This document shows positions 1-16,065 of a stretch of 64,000 nt of DNA, piece by piece. The DNA is taken from the NCBI GenBank assembly GCA_016946835.1, contig JACVTC010000149.1, positions 5,001-69,000 on the forward strand, read 5' to 3'. The notes beneath the pieces were generated by a model. That model did no database searches, was not told the origin of the DNA, and was given only the letters and a program-made list of their open reading frames with translations. Every line of letters begins with the position of its first letter. Positions within the stretch are counted from its first letter, which is position 1. A program made the translations under genes and the position numbers. The stretch comes from Neocallimastix lanati (nom. inval.) (Eukaryota > Neocallimastigomycota > Neocallimastigomycetes > Neocallimastigales > Neocallimastigaceae).

Positions 1-518
1 GTGATAAACTGCTTTTCCTTCAAGATCTGTTATGCTATAGTTAAGTTCTGAGTTGGATAAGGTACGACTTTCAAAGTAAATTGGGACTTCTATACCATCT
101 TGGTTCTTTTGTAACAATACACCTCCTAGACCATCACGAGAAGCGTCAGTTCTAATAATAAACGGTTTTGAATAATTAGGAGCTGTTAAAATAGGTGCTT
201 CAATTAGCTTATTCTTTAATAAATGAAATGAATTAGTGCAATCTTCAGTCCAACAAAAAGGTGCGTCTTTCTTCAATAGTTGATATAAAGGCTTTGCAAT
301 CATGGCGAAATTTTTAATAAATTTTCTATAATACGAAACTGCTCCTAAAAACGACCTTACCTGTTTCAAATTCTTCGGAGGTAGCCATTGTGATATAACC
401 TTTACCTTGTCATTTAAAGGAGATAATCCTTTTGTCGAAAGCAAATGCCCTAAGATTTTGACTTCAGTTTTAAAGAAAGAACATTTTCTAAATTTATTTT
501 TAATTCATTTTCTTGTAA
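1..518 (-). pseudogene. Ty3/gypsy pol continuation: RT thumb and RNase H, out of frame with the upstream ORF
   Basis: After the upstream pol ORF stops at 500, the polyprotein continues in other frames. A short stretch around 518-490 gives residues typical of the segment after YIDD (LQENELKIN). From about 490 a third frame gives KCSFF, LGHLLS and FLGAVSYYRKFI, then the RNase H segment with RTDASRDGLGG and a C-terminal NYSITDLEGKAV that reaches base 1 still open. Two single-base losses, near 518 and 490 and both in A/T runs, explain the change. They may be real mutations or sequencing/assembly errors. Apart from them no stop was found in this stretch. Confidence 0.85.
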
Positions 519-2524
519 ATTGTAAATACCTTATGTAAGTGACAAATATGTTCATCTAAAGACTTTGAAAATATAATTAGATCATCAATATACACGAACA
601 TGCAGTCTCCTATTAAATCGAAGAAGATACGATTCATCTCTCTTTGAAAAGTGGCGGGGGCATTGCAAAGTCCAAAAGGCATTACACGGAAGTTGTAGTT
701 GCCAAACATAGTTGTAAAAGCGGTTTTATCCTTATCGGCTGTATCCATGGGAATCTGGTGATATCCAGAGTACAAATCAATAGTGGATAGAATTTTTATG
801 TTATCACCAGCTAATGATAGAATATCGTCAATAAGAGGTAAAGAATACGAATCTTTTATAGTTAAATCATTTAATTTCCGATAATCTACACATAACCTCC
901 AATCTTTATTCTTTTTTGGGACTAAAACAATAGGTGAAGACCATTGGGAAGAGGATGGTTCGATAAGCCAGTCTCTAATTAGTTTCTTCAATATTTTCTT
1001 TAAAGCTATTGTTTGATTTTTGGTTAATCGATAGGCTCTTTGTTTTATGGGTCTTGACCCAGGTAATAAATTTATTTTATGTGGGAATAACTTTGATTTT
1101 CCCAATTCGTCGGTTTTTAAAGCTAATATATTAATAAATTTTTGAAACATTTCTTTAACTTCTTTTTGAACATTAGATGGTAATGAATTAACAATTTTAT
1201 CAATTATTTCATTTTTATTTGGTTTAGGATCTTCTTGTTTATTAAAGTCTGTGTTATTTACTACTAAGGTGCACAATAAGGGCTGAGGATCTAAATCTTC
1301 TGTATTAACATTATCATCTTGATTCATGGGACGAGTGTCATATTGTAGATCTGATAGTTTATGGTAATTATTATTGTTATCAACATAGTACAGAGTATCA
1401 TTAACAAAATCTAAAATAAATCTATTCTTTTTTAAAGAATCAACTCCAATTAATATGTCAAATAAATTATCCTTTTCTATTATTCTGAAATAATCTTTGA
1501 ATGATTTGTTCCCAATTGTTATTTCTAATTCTATAATTTCGGATTGTACGGATGTTTCGGAACAGGCTTGTACTATGGTTTCATTGATAGTTTCTAAGGT
1601 AGGTTTGTTAATTTTTAATTTTTGTAAAGCTGAGCGAGTAATTATATTAAGACTCGCACAAGTGTCCAAAAATATTTCAGTATTGGCACCTTCTACTTTT
1701 CCTTTTGTTTTACTAATTTTAAATTTACTAAATATTGATAATAGAGTGCTTGTAGAATTTCTAGGATTTAATTTTAAAGCTTTCGAAAAGGCTGCCCTAA
1801 ACTTCGGAAATAAATCAAGTAAGTGTACTAATTTAGTATTAATTTCAGTAGAAGCTATTTCTTTAACTAAATCTTCTATCAGATATTCGTCAAATTCTTC
1901 TACTAATTTTATGTGCCTTTCTTTATTTTCTTCTTTATTATTCATTTTATTATCACCTTGTGTGGGACTATCTAAAATTTCTTGTGCTCTTTTTAATTTA
2001 TTAGATTTCTTCACGCTCCTGATATTCTTTTCGGTAATAAAGGAAGGATCTAGGTAGTTTAATTTTTCTGTCTCATTAATAGGTAAGTCATCATTATTCT
2101 CAATTTGGTTATTACCTTCTTGAATTTCATTGTTATCATTCTCATTATATATTGAAGTATTATTACTCCCATTAGTATTTTTATTAAAATCTTGATTGCT
2201 TTTTTCAGACATTAAGACATCTTCTTCGCCCTTGTCTGATATAGTATTACTTTTTAATTTATTTAATTTATTGTTATGTTTATTAGTATTAGTTAATTGT
2301 TTATTTTTATTATTTGAACTCACTAAATGATTATTATGATTCATTGCTGTTGTTTGTATAGGAATTGGATTGTTCTTTAATATTTCTCTTCTAGATGGTG
2401 TAAGACTCTTACTTTTTGTTTTGGTATTCTTGATGGCAGTAGCAATGACTTCAGTTGAGTTGTTAATTATTGGAAGTGTCTTTGGGTTATTTTCTACTTG
2501 GTTGGTTTGTTTACTGGGAGTCAT
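500..2524 (-). CDS. pol: Ty3/gypsy pol: N-terminal region, retropepsin and reverse transcriptase
   Basis: This 674-residue ORF holds a hydrophilic Asn-rich N-terminal region (about 1-210), a retropepsin-like segment with D-T-C-A at residues 287-290 (usually D-[ST]-G-A), and a reverse transcriptase from about residue 490. RT hallmarks are WRLCVDYRKLNDLT, STIDLYSGYHQIPM, MPFGLCNAPATFQ and the catalytic YIDD at 645-648. The enzyme would copy element RNA into cDNA inside virus-like particles. The printed start (ATG at 2524) may not be used: the frame is open upstream to a slippery site in gag, so translation as a Gag-Pol fusion by -1 frameshifting is more likely. The ORF stops early because of a frame break near 518. 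Confidence 0.92.
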   Translation of the reverse strand: MTPSKQTNQVENNPKTLPIINNSTEVIATAIKNTKTKSKSLTPSRREILKNNPIPIQTTAMNHNNHLVSSNNKNKQLTNTNKHNNKLNKLKSNTISDKGEEDVLMSEKSNQDFNKNTNGSNNTSIYNENDNNEIQEGNNQIENNDDLPINETEKLNYLDPSFITEKNIRSVKKSNKLKRAQEILDSPTQGDNKMNNKEENKERHIKLVEEFDEYLIEDLVKEIASTEINTKLVHLLDLFPKFRAAFSKALKLNPRNSTSTLLSIFSKFKISKTKGKVEGANTEIFLDTCASLNIITRSALQKLKINKPTLETINETIVQACSETSVQSEIIELEITIGNKSFKDYFRIIEKDNLFDILIGVDSLKKNRFILDFVNDTLYYVDNNNNYHKLSDLQYDTRPMNQDDNVNTEDLDPQPLLCTLVVNNTDFNKQEDPKPNKNEIIDKIVNSLPSNVQKEVKEMFQKFINILALKTDELGKSKLFPHKINLLPGSRPIKQRAYRLTKNQTIALKKILKKLIRDWLIEPSSSQWSSPIVLVPKKNKDWRLCVDYRKLNDLTIKDSYSLPLIDDILSLAGDNIKILSTIDLYSGYHQIPMDTADKDKTAFTTMFGNYNFRVMPFGLCNAPATFQREMNRIFFDLIGDCMFVYIDDLIIFSKSLDEHICHLHKVFTIYKKMN

Positions 2525-2548
2525 CCTTCTCCCAATTATTGGTTTAAA
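2514..2548 (-). promoter_or_regulatory. Programmed -1 ribosomal frameshift signal at gag-pol junction
   Basis: On the minus strand the gag frame reads CAT TTA AAC CAA TAA. This places the heptamer T TTA AAC (2548-2542), a canonical X XXY YYZ slippery site, two codons before the gag stop. A slip of -1 continues as CCA ATA ATT GGG AGA AGG ATG, exactly the pol frame. About 7 nt downstream, GGGAG and CTCCC (with flanking T-A and T-G pairs) can form a 6-7 bp stem around an 8-nt loop, the usual spacing for a stimulatory structure. Function is inferred from these features. Confidence 0.8.
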
Positions 2549-3678
2549 TGGCTAGTACTACTTGATGCTTTTTCTTCCATTTCTGCAAGTTGTTTAAAGG
2601 AATAGGGGCAATCCGTAAATTTGTGTCCCGGTTGTGAGCAACGGAAACAGATAAGTCGTTTATTTAAATTATTACCAAAATTGGAAGTATTAACCTCCTT
2701 AATTTGATTATTATTTTTGTTATCACCATTTAAGTTAGTGATCGACATGAGATTATTTCCAGGGGTAAAGGCCGCAATATTTCGTTTGTTATTACCGTAA
2801 GATTGATTATTATTTTCCATATAGTTTCTATAGTTATTAAAATTTTGACTGTTATATTTTGAATTAGTATTATTATTAATTCCATTTACATTATTATAAG
2901 TATTTCCATTGAGGTTTTTATTATTATAATAATTATTATAGTTATTATAATATTGACTATTATTATTATTATCTTTATATCCATAAGTGTTATAATTATT
3001 ATAATTAGGATTAAAATATCTCTGGATGCCACGACGACGGGATTGTCCTACTAAAAATCCTTGATAGAATGGGTGATTCATAATCGATAAACCTCTGTTA
3101 TTCTGAGCTATCATCAAATTATTACTATGATAATTATTTTCATTGAATGAAACTGTATTCATCTCTCTCTCTGTTTCTTCTGCAACCTCAGCTACCTTGT
3201 AAGCTTCGCTTAATGTTTCACATTCAGCCTCCAATACTCTTGAGCAAGGATACATTCGAGTTTTTATTGCATTTATGTAGTCTTTTACGGAGACAAATTG
3301 TTGACGGTCTCTGCTTAGCCTGTGATATAATCTTTTATGTCTATAATTAAATTTTTTTATTGTTTCATTGTTACTAATTTTTAAATCCTTTAGAATAGAA
3401 CATTTATCATTTTCAGTGATGTTTAAGTATTCTTCGATGCACGATTGAATTTGCTTGAGGGAAGGATATTTCACTTCATTTCCCTTTTTCACTTTAAGAG
3501 AATTCAAATCTCCATGTACATCTTCATCTGTGGCTTCTAATACCCAAATGAAGATCTTTCTTGGTTCGACGATGTCATATAATTCTAGGGTTTTAGCTAA
3601 GTCGCTAATCCAAGTATCAACGTCTTTGTCATAATCGTTCAAGCGAGGTAGAATCCTTTGTAACTTTTCGGCATCAAT

Positions 3679-3681
<3 letters not shown>
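2536..3681 (-). CDS. gag: Ty3/gypsy Gag with CCHC zinc knuckle
   Basis: This 381-residue protein should form the virus-like particle and package element RNA. The N-terminal half (about 1-180) is a helical, charged capsid-like region. The middle (about 190-330) is an Asn/Tyr-rich low-complexity stretch. The C-terminal nucleocapsid has one CCHC zinc knuckle, CFRCSQPGHKFTDC, at residues 345-358. The start ATG at 3681 follows directly on a run of about 40 A on the coding strand, an A-rich leader. A decayed relative at 6930-8080 keeps matching segments, including the HPFY..GF motif and the zinc-knuckle region followed by AEMEE. Confidence 0.92.
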
Positions 3682-3726
<45 letters not shown>

Positions 3727-4050
3727 AATGTAAATTGTTAAATGTAGAATTAAGAATAGGTAAAATATTTGTAATTAAATTTTTATATTATTGATATATT
3801 ATATAATATGATTAATAAAGTATTTTATTTGTAAAAAAAAACTTTTAAAAAAAGAAAATAAAGAAAAATAAAATAAGATAAAATAAAATAAAAAAAAATC
3901 TAAATTTTTTTTTTTTTTTTTGAAAGGCTTGTTTTATTAGAAAGAAATTAAATCAATATTATTCAAATTATTATTTAATTATTATTATTTTCTTTTCATT
4001 GTTTTCATATTATTTTATTTTGCTCGCCCGGATTCTCCACCAAAAATTTA
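3682..4050 (-). other. Leader of the Ty3/gypsy element with primer-binding site
   Basis: This noncoding leader lies between LTR and gag. A primer-binding-site candidate at 4042-4026 reads TGGTGGAGAATCCGGGC on the minus strand. It begins with the TGG needed to pair with a tRNA 3' CCA and lies 8 nt inside the LTR. It would pair with a tRNA whose acceptor 5' strand is GGAGAAT; I could not name that tRNA. The rest is A/T-rich with homopolymers. Confidence 0.7.
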
Positions 4051-4647
4051 TGATACAATATAAGTAATAAAGTATCAGATTTCTATTTATAACGAGGTCG
4101 AGCAAATAGGGAATTTGTAAAATAATATATTCCAACTCAAAGATAATAAATAATAATTTACACAAATAATAAAATTTATTTATTTCTTTTTAAATCTTGT
4201 TTTTATTTATTTATTTATTTTACATAAATTATTACAATTATATTTATATTCCTCTGAATATAATGATTTTTATCTATCTCTAATAATTCAATTTATATTA
4301 ATATCTTAATAATAATTTTACTTATAATTGTAGGATTCAACTCTTATCCTTTAACTATAAGTAATTACTTAATTATTTAAACTAAACTATAAGTTCTCTA
4401 AAACTATTATTTTACTCAATTAGAATTTTTAAAACAACAAGAAAAACTCTCTCTTTAACTTTTATTTCATTCTCTTCTTTTAAATTTATTAATTAATTTT
4501 ATCTTGAATATTATTGGCTGTCTAATTAATTTTTAATCTATTTATATAATGATTTAGTATATTATATATTGTAATTATTTTTCACTATATTATTATAGGA
4601 TTTTCTCTTTGTTAATTTTCTTGCGTATTTCTAGCTGTATTGTATCA
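4051..4647 (-). repeat. 5' LTR (597 bp) of the Ty3/gypsy element
   Basis: The sequence between 4051 and 4647 begins TGATACAATA and ends TATTGTATCA, a perfect 10-bp inverted terminal pair with the usual TG...CA ends. It directly flanks the primer-binding site. Only this copy is in the window, so the boundaries rest on the termini and the primer-binding-site position. The five bases outside the right end are AAAAA, a possible target duplication that cannot be checked here. Confidence 0.85.
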
Positions 4648-4662
4648 AAAAAATGTCAATTT

Positions 4663-4734
4663 GGGGTGTTAGCTCAGCGGTAGAGCAATTGACTGCAGAT
4701 CAATAGGTCTTCGGTTCAAATCCGGAACGCCCCT
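4663..4734 (+). tRNA. tRNA-Cys: tRNA-Cys (GCA), no intron
   Basis: A full cloverleaf can be drawn. The acceptor pairs GGGGTGT with ACGCCCC (one G-U), with T as discriminator. The D stem is GCTC/GAGC. The anticodon stem TTGA/TCAA encloses loop CTGCAGA, giving anticodon GCA. The T arm is TTCGG-TTCAAAT-CCGGA. No CCA is encoded, as expected for a nuclear eukaryotic gene. A run of nine T from 4741 is a Pol III terminator. An LTR element ends 15 bp upstream. Confidence 0.96.
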
Positions 4735-4740
4735 GTGACC

Positions 4741-4749
4741 TTTTTTTTT
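4741..4749 (+). terminator. Pol III oligo-T terminator of tRNA-Cys
   Basis: Nine consecutive T residues start 6 bp after the mature tRNA 3' end, the normal RNA polymerase III stop signal. Confidence 0.85.
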
Positions 4750-4825
4750 ATACTTTTAGTAGTTTTTTTTTAAAACTAATTCTTGTGTTTTTTTTTTTTT
4801 TTTTTTTTTTACTAACATTAGAATA

Positions 4826-10130
<5,305 letters not shown>

Positions 10131-10488
10131 AAAAATTCTTGAAAATTTTTATTTTGATAGTCTATTACCACTATAACTCGATAATTAGATTAAAGTAATA
10201 ATGCAATGCCATAGTATCTTTATTGATACAATATATTTTCAAAGACACATTATTTCGTAAATCAAAATTTAAACTTTCAATAACCTAATAATAAAAATAA
10301 ATATAAACCAAACTTTTAAATAATAATAAAATTTTATTAAAGTATTGACAAAATATTATAAGCTTTATCAATATTAATAATTCTATAACTCTTATTAATA
10401 TTTTATCAATACTTAAATATTATTAATACTTTAAAATAAATTATAAATTTTTATTAATATCTAAACAAATATTTTATATAATAAATTC

Positions 10489-10535
<47 letters not shown>

Positions 10536-10840
10536 TATATTTTATTAATATACATCTAAGTATTTATATATCTATAATTAATTAATATTATATATATATA
10601 TTTATATATTTTTTTAATAAAAGCAATCTTTGTACTATTAAAATTGGTTTTTATACAGTAATAAGTTTAATTAAATTATTTATTCATTTATTTTTGTTTT
10701 TATATTTTATCTTTTAGGCATTGATTTTAAAATGTTTGCTCTTAATGTTAGTACCTATTTTTTAATTATTTATGTAACAAATAATATTAATAAATAATTC
10801 TATTATTTATAAATAATAATTTTTATTATTTAAAATAAAA

Positions 10841-10877
<37 letters not shown>

Positions 10878-11205
10878 ATACAATTTTTAAAATTATTTAT
10901 TTATTTATTTATTATTAAAAAGTAAATATAAACTTAATAATATTATTTTTTTTATATTCATTTTATTCATTTTATAAATTGTTATAAAAAAAAAAAAAAA
11001 AAGAACAGTATTATTATTTTTATCAATAATAATATAAGAATAACTTTTTGATAATAATACTAATAATAATAATAAAATATGAACAGATTATCAAAAAAAA
11101 AAAAAAAAAAAAAAATTTTTTTTACTCCCCCACCTCTTCAAAAAACTAACCTTTTTAAATTTAATATAAATTAAAATTCTACCACCACACCACCACAAAG
11201 GAAAA

Positions 11206-11246
<41 letters not shown>

Positions 11247-12480
11247 ACATAATCATAACCAATCCAAATATTTTTTATAAATCTCCAATGATTCTCAAAA
11301 TAATTACAATAATAATAATATATTTTTTATAAATACTAATTGTTAAAATATAATATACAATCGAATAATACTATATTATGTATCCTATTTTTTTTATTTA
11401 TTTTATTTTATTTTATTTTATTATCCTTATTTAATATTTTTTACATTAAATTTATTACTTTAATGTTACGATTTTATGTATCATCTTTCAAAATTTTATT
11501 ATGTAAAAAATAGCTCTTTCAATTTTCTAAGAAATAATAATATAATTTTAATAATTTTTTATAAATAAATGAATTTTCTCATTTATTATTTATTAATATT
11601 TTATCTTAGTTAATTTACTTTTTTTTATTTTAATTTTTTAATTTTAATTATAATTATTTTTTATTTCCTTCATCATCATATTAGCTCTTTAATCATCCTT
11701 TTCACTAAATTATTAATTCCAGATAATAATATATTTAACAAGATCTTTTTTTTCTTTTACTTTTATTTACATAATCTAACTATACTTCCTACCAATTATT
11801 TTTTATACATTTAAAATTTAATACATTTACTTACATTTACTTACATTCAATTAATTGTATACAAAAGTGAAAAGAATAATTTTTTTTTTTTTTTACTAGA
11901 CTTATGATTTGCTAACTTTATTTAATAAAAGAAAAAAATAAATTTGAAATAAAGTTTTACATTTATATATTCAATATATTAATTTATTTATTTATCTCAA
12001 CTTTAAATATATAATAAAATTATTAATAATAGTAATATATATATAGTATTTTATATTTTTATATTTTTGGGACTATAATAAAATGAAAATAAAAAGAAGT
12101 TGTACTTAAAAATACAGAATTTTTTAATTTATTTATTATATATATAATATATATTATATTTAAATAGTTATTTAAATAATAATAATATATATAATATATA
12201 GAAATATTTAATTTATTTATTATAAATTTAAATTAATTATAGATTTAAATTGAATTGATTATATTATATGATTAATATTTATTAATTTTAATTTATTATT
12301 TTTTTTTAAATAAAGATTAAAAATAAATATTTAATTTGTATTAAAAATATTTAATTTTCAATATCTTCAACTATTTCATACCAAAATTATTTGGTATGCC
12401 TCTTTTTTTTTTTTTTTTTTTTTTTGTCATTATTATTATTATTATTATAATTATTATAATTATTATTATTATTTTTTTAT
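10131..12480. other. AT-rich intergenic DNA, no gene seen
   Basis: Homopolymers (for example A-runs near 10495-10533), AT dinucleotide tracts (near 10850-10875 and 11210-11238), and ATTT- or TTATT-type simple repeats. No credible coding frame or RNA gene was found. CATACC and GGTATG pair around 12375-12395 just before a T-run. Confidence 0.7.
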
Positions 12481-12481
12481 T

Positions 12482-12675
12482 TGCACTTAACCTTTTGTAC
12501 CACCATAATATTTATGAATAGGTTTATCTGAATTTATAATTTTATCTCATAGAATCTGGTGGAAAATTTTATGACTTGGTTGTTTTTAATGTTATATTTA
12601 GACCATAAAGTTTAACAACACTAATGAATCACATGGAAGATGAAGCCACTAAAGCATTAGTTTATTATTATTATT
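12482..12675 (+). pseudogene. Possible gag-like fragment of an LTR element
   Basis: This short stretch is less AT-biased than its surroundings. One frame reads SGGKFYDLVVFNVIFRP, a stop, then SLTTLMNHMEDEATKALV. This is loosely like the start of retroviral-type Gag regions (compare EPRKIFIWVLEATDED in the element at 1-4647). It begins with GTACCACCATAATAT, close to GTACCACCATAAATAT at 6888. The evidence is weak and the assignment tentative. Confidence 0.3.
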
Positions 12676-15125
12676 AAAAAATTTTTTTTTTTTTTCTTTT
12701 AAATCAAATCAATGGAGGAAAAAAAAATTAAAATTATAATAATAAATCTTTGGTAACTTTATAAGTATAAATATATTTAAAATATTAACTATGAAAATTA
12801 AAATAGAGCTAAAATTATAAATTTATTTATTAGAGATTTCCAAATACTAATCATTGAATTTTCATATATTTTTATGTCTTTAAGAAGATATTTGCTATTT
12901 TTCAAAATTCATAGTATTAAAAGTAAAAAAAAAAAAAAAAAATTATTTAATTATACTAATATATTTAAAGATAATAAGATTAATGAAATTAATAAAATAC
13001 CAAGAAAAAAATAAAAATAAAAATATAAGAAAAAGAAAAAAAATATACAAAATTTCTTTTATTTCATGTGTCAGCCTTTTTTTTTTTTATTTTTTTTTTT
13101 TATTTTATTATAGTGTGTAATCTTTTTAATTTATTTATTTATTTATTCTATCATTAATTTATTATGTATATAAATAATATATTGTTATAATACATAATTA
13201 TGTTTATTAAATGTATTATATATTAAATATACATTATACTAATATTATATATTAAATATATTTTTAACAATATTTTAATTATATAACGGTGTATTTAACA
13301 TATTAAATAATAATATATTATGTTGTTATAAATTATTGTTTAATAAATTATTTATAATTAATATTATTTTATTCATAATTATTATTAATTGCATATTATT
13401 TGTATAAATAATAGTAATATTATAAATGTTCTCTATAGTATACTTAATATTATTCATTATTATATTTTATTTCTTTACATTAACCATTTCTATATTTAAT
13501 AAAGCAATGCTGTCTAAAAGCAAATATATAACAATATTTAATAATAATAATAAAAAAAAGTTACCTCAAAAAAACTTGATATTTAATTAGTAATTATCTC
13601 TTCAATATATCAAAATAAAAAAAAAAAAAAGTTAAAAATTAAAATTTAATAACTAATTAATAAAAAAATAATAATGTAATAATTAGATATATATTTTTAT
13701 TCTAAACTAATAAACAAATCTAATGATTTTATAAATGTAATATTGAAATGATAGGATATTTCTTATTATTAATACCATTATCATTTCAATTGCGGAATAT
13801 TAATTTTTTATTAAATTTTAAAAAATGTACAAAAAGGTTCACCTTTGAATTAATATTATTGGATGATAATTAATCAAAAAATTATTAAATAATAAATAAA
13901 ATAAATAATAATTAACAATAAAATAATAATAATTAAATAAAAATAATTAAATAATAATAATTAAATAATAATAATTAAATAAAAATAATTAAATAATAAT
14001 AATTAAATAATAATAATTAAATAATAATAATTAAATAATAATAATAATTAAATAATAATAATTAAATAAAAATAATTAAATAATAATAATTAAATAATAA
14101 TAATTAAATAATAATTAAATAAAAATAGTAGTCATAATAAATAAATGATATTTTTTATTTTGAAAATTTAGGACATCATATATAATATACATGATGTATC
14201 TTATTGCTTTGACATTGTTTTTGCTTATTGACATTTTTTTTTAATTATTCATAATGAATTAAAATTTGAACAATGAATTATTAATAGATTAAATATTATT
14301 ATAAATAGAATAATGAATAAAATATTGTATAAATGTATTTTAGTGAAAGAAATATACATATATATATTTCGGATTTTCTAAAAAGTTTTGTCATTTTTTA
14401 TTAACACTTCTTTTATAAAACAAAAAAAAATCTTACTCTGAAATTACTTTGTAGTTAATGAAAGAATAAAAATTAAAAAAAAAAAAAAAAAAAATTAAAA
14501 ATTAATCATCTACAATAGCATTAATTAAAATGTTAAATATTAAATCGTGGAAAAAATATACCAGCTGTTTAATTATGTATAAAAAACAAATCATCTATTT
14601 AATTATAAATAAAAAAACAAATCAACTATTTAATTATATATAAAATATATATTTTGTAATATCGTCATATTGTTTTATATCTATTTTAAATTCTTTTTTT
14701 AAAAATAAATATAAATATTTAACTATTTTTTATTATTTTATAATATTTTTAATAATTATAATATTCTAATTATTATTGTGGCACTTCAGTTAATCAACAT
14801 GATTACAATATTATTTTTTATTAATTATTTCATATTTAATATTAAATATTTCCTATTGACAGTTAATTACTAATAATAATGATTATAATAATAGTGATTT
14901 TAACAATAATAATAATTTACAAATATTTCAAGAATAATACGATATTGATTATTTAAAATAATTACATCGAAGATTTAAAACAATTTTTTTTTATTATTAA
15001 TACTATAATCATTTCATTATAAATACATAAATTAACAATGATATTTGAAATTATATCATTTAAGTTGAAATATTTTTTGATGGATAACTTAACTTTTAAT
15101 GATTTTATAAATATGTTAAATGCTT
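12676..15125. other. AT-rich intergenic DNA with minisatellite
   Basis: No gene seen. It contains A/T runs, a 13-14-bp tandem array at about 13905-14125, and three imperfect ~33-bp repeats around 14560-14640 (CAAATCA.CTATTTAATTA core). Confidence 0.7.
13905..14125. repeat. Minisatellite of AATAATAATTAAAT-like units
   Basis: Fourteen to sixteen copies of a 13-14-bp unit alternate between AATAATAATTAAAT and AAAAATAATTAAAT variants. Confidence 0.9.
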
Positions 15126-15816
15126 TGATAAAGAACACCTTGGTTCACTCTCTTACTGGGAGAAGTTATATAATTTATTTATGAAATTTATTAATATAAT
15201 ATAATTTTATTTACTTATTTACTAAATATTTATTTATTTATTTTATAATTTAAATTTATTTAAATAACTAATAATTTTTATAACTTCATATTAAATATTA
15301 CTAAATTAATTTTGCTAATAAAATATTTTTATTTTGGCAATTTATTATTATAATTTTAACTATTTGAATTGCATGAATGGCAATTTGCAAAACTGCAAAA
15401 TTACAAAGAATAAATATAAAGAAAAAGTATTCTTTATATAATACTCTTTAATTATAAACTATTTTAAAATAATAAGAATTAAAAAGTATAAATAATAAAA
15501 TATTATAATAATTAGAACATATAAAAATATAATAAAAATATAATAAAAATAATTAAAATGAAATAAAATAAAACTTAATTAATTTATAAATTATTTACAT
15601 ATTTACATAACATAAAATTTATGTTATAAATTTTATGTTTACATTAATTTTATGTATTTTTAGAGAATTTATGATATTACATAAATTTATCTTATATCAC
15701 GTTATTTCTGGATCATTTTATAAATCATATGATGATTAATCAAGTGATTAATTGATTTGTAATTATTAATAAAATAATTTATTAATAATTAAGGTTTTTA
15801 TTTTCATTTCATATCA
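15126..15816 (-). repeat. 3' LTR of the non-autonomous element
   Basis: 691 bp, near-identical to 17940-18630. On the plus strand it runs TGATAAAG...CATATCA. Preceded by target duplication GCTT and followed by the polypurine tract complement. Confidence 0.95.
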
Positions 15817-15997
15817 TTCGTCCCTCCTTAACTTACAACTATGGTATAGTTGTTTAGTTGAATTTTATTATATTTTTATGTTTTTATAGAATTTTTTTTT
15901 TTTTTTTACGGAGTTCAATAGTTAAATTTGAATATATTAGAAATTAATAATTGAAAAAAAAATTTTTTTTTTTTTTTTTTTTGTGTTAAAAATAATT

Positions 15998-16016
15998 TTA
16001 ATTTAATAACAATAAT

Positions 16017-16065
<49 letters not shown>

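Larger units (their letters stand above)
1..4647 (-). mobile_element. Ty3/gypsy-type LTR retrotransposon, 5' part (continues past left edge)
   Basis: On the minus strand the order is LTR (4647-4051), primer-binding site (4042-4026), A-rich leader, gag (3681-2536), then pol with protease, reverse transcriptase and RNase H, reaching position 1. Integrase and the 3' LTR must lie beyond the left edge. Retropepsin before RT and RNase H, with integrase absent upstream of RT, is the Ty3/gypsy (Metaviridae) order. The open gag, clean LTR termini and otherwise open pol suggest a fairly recent insertion, but two single-base frame breaks near 518 and 490 interrupt pol. The element ends 15 bp upstream of a tRNA-Cys gene. 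Age cannot be judged because the partner LTR is not in view. Confidence 0.93.

Noticed and set aside
1497-2057. 186-codon + strand ORF over the gypsy pol
   Set aside because: Antisense shadow of the pol N-terminal and protease coding region; no domain.
13905-14125. CRISPR-like array (regular short repeats)
   Set aside because: Units are contiguous 13-14-mers with no unique spacers, in a eukaryotic genome; it is a minisatellite.
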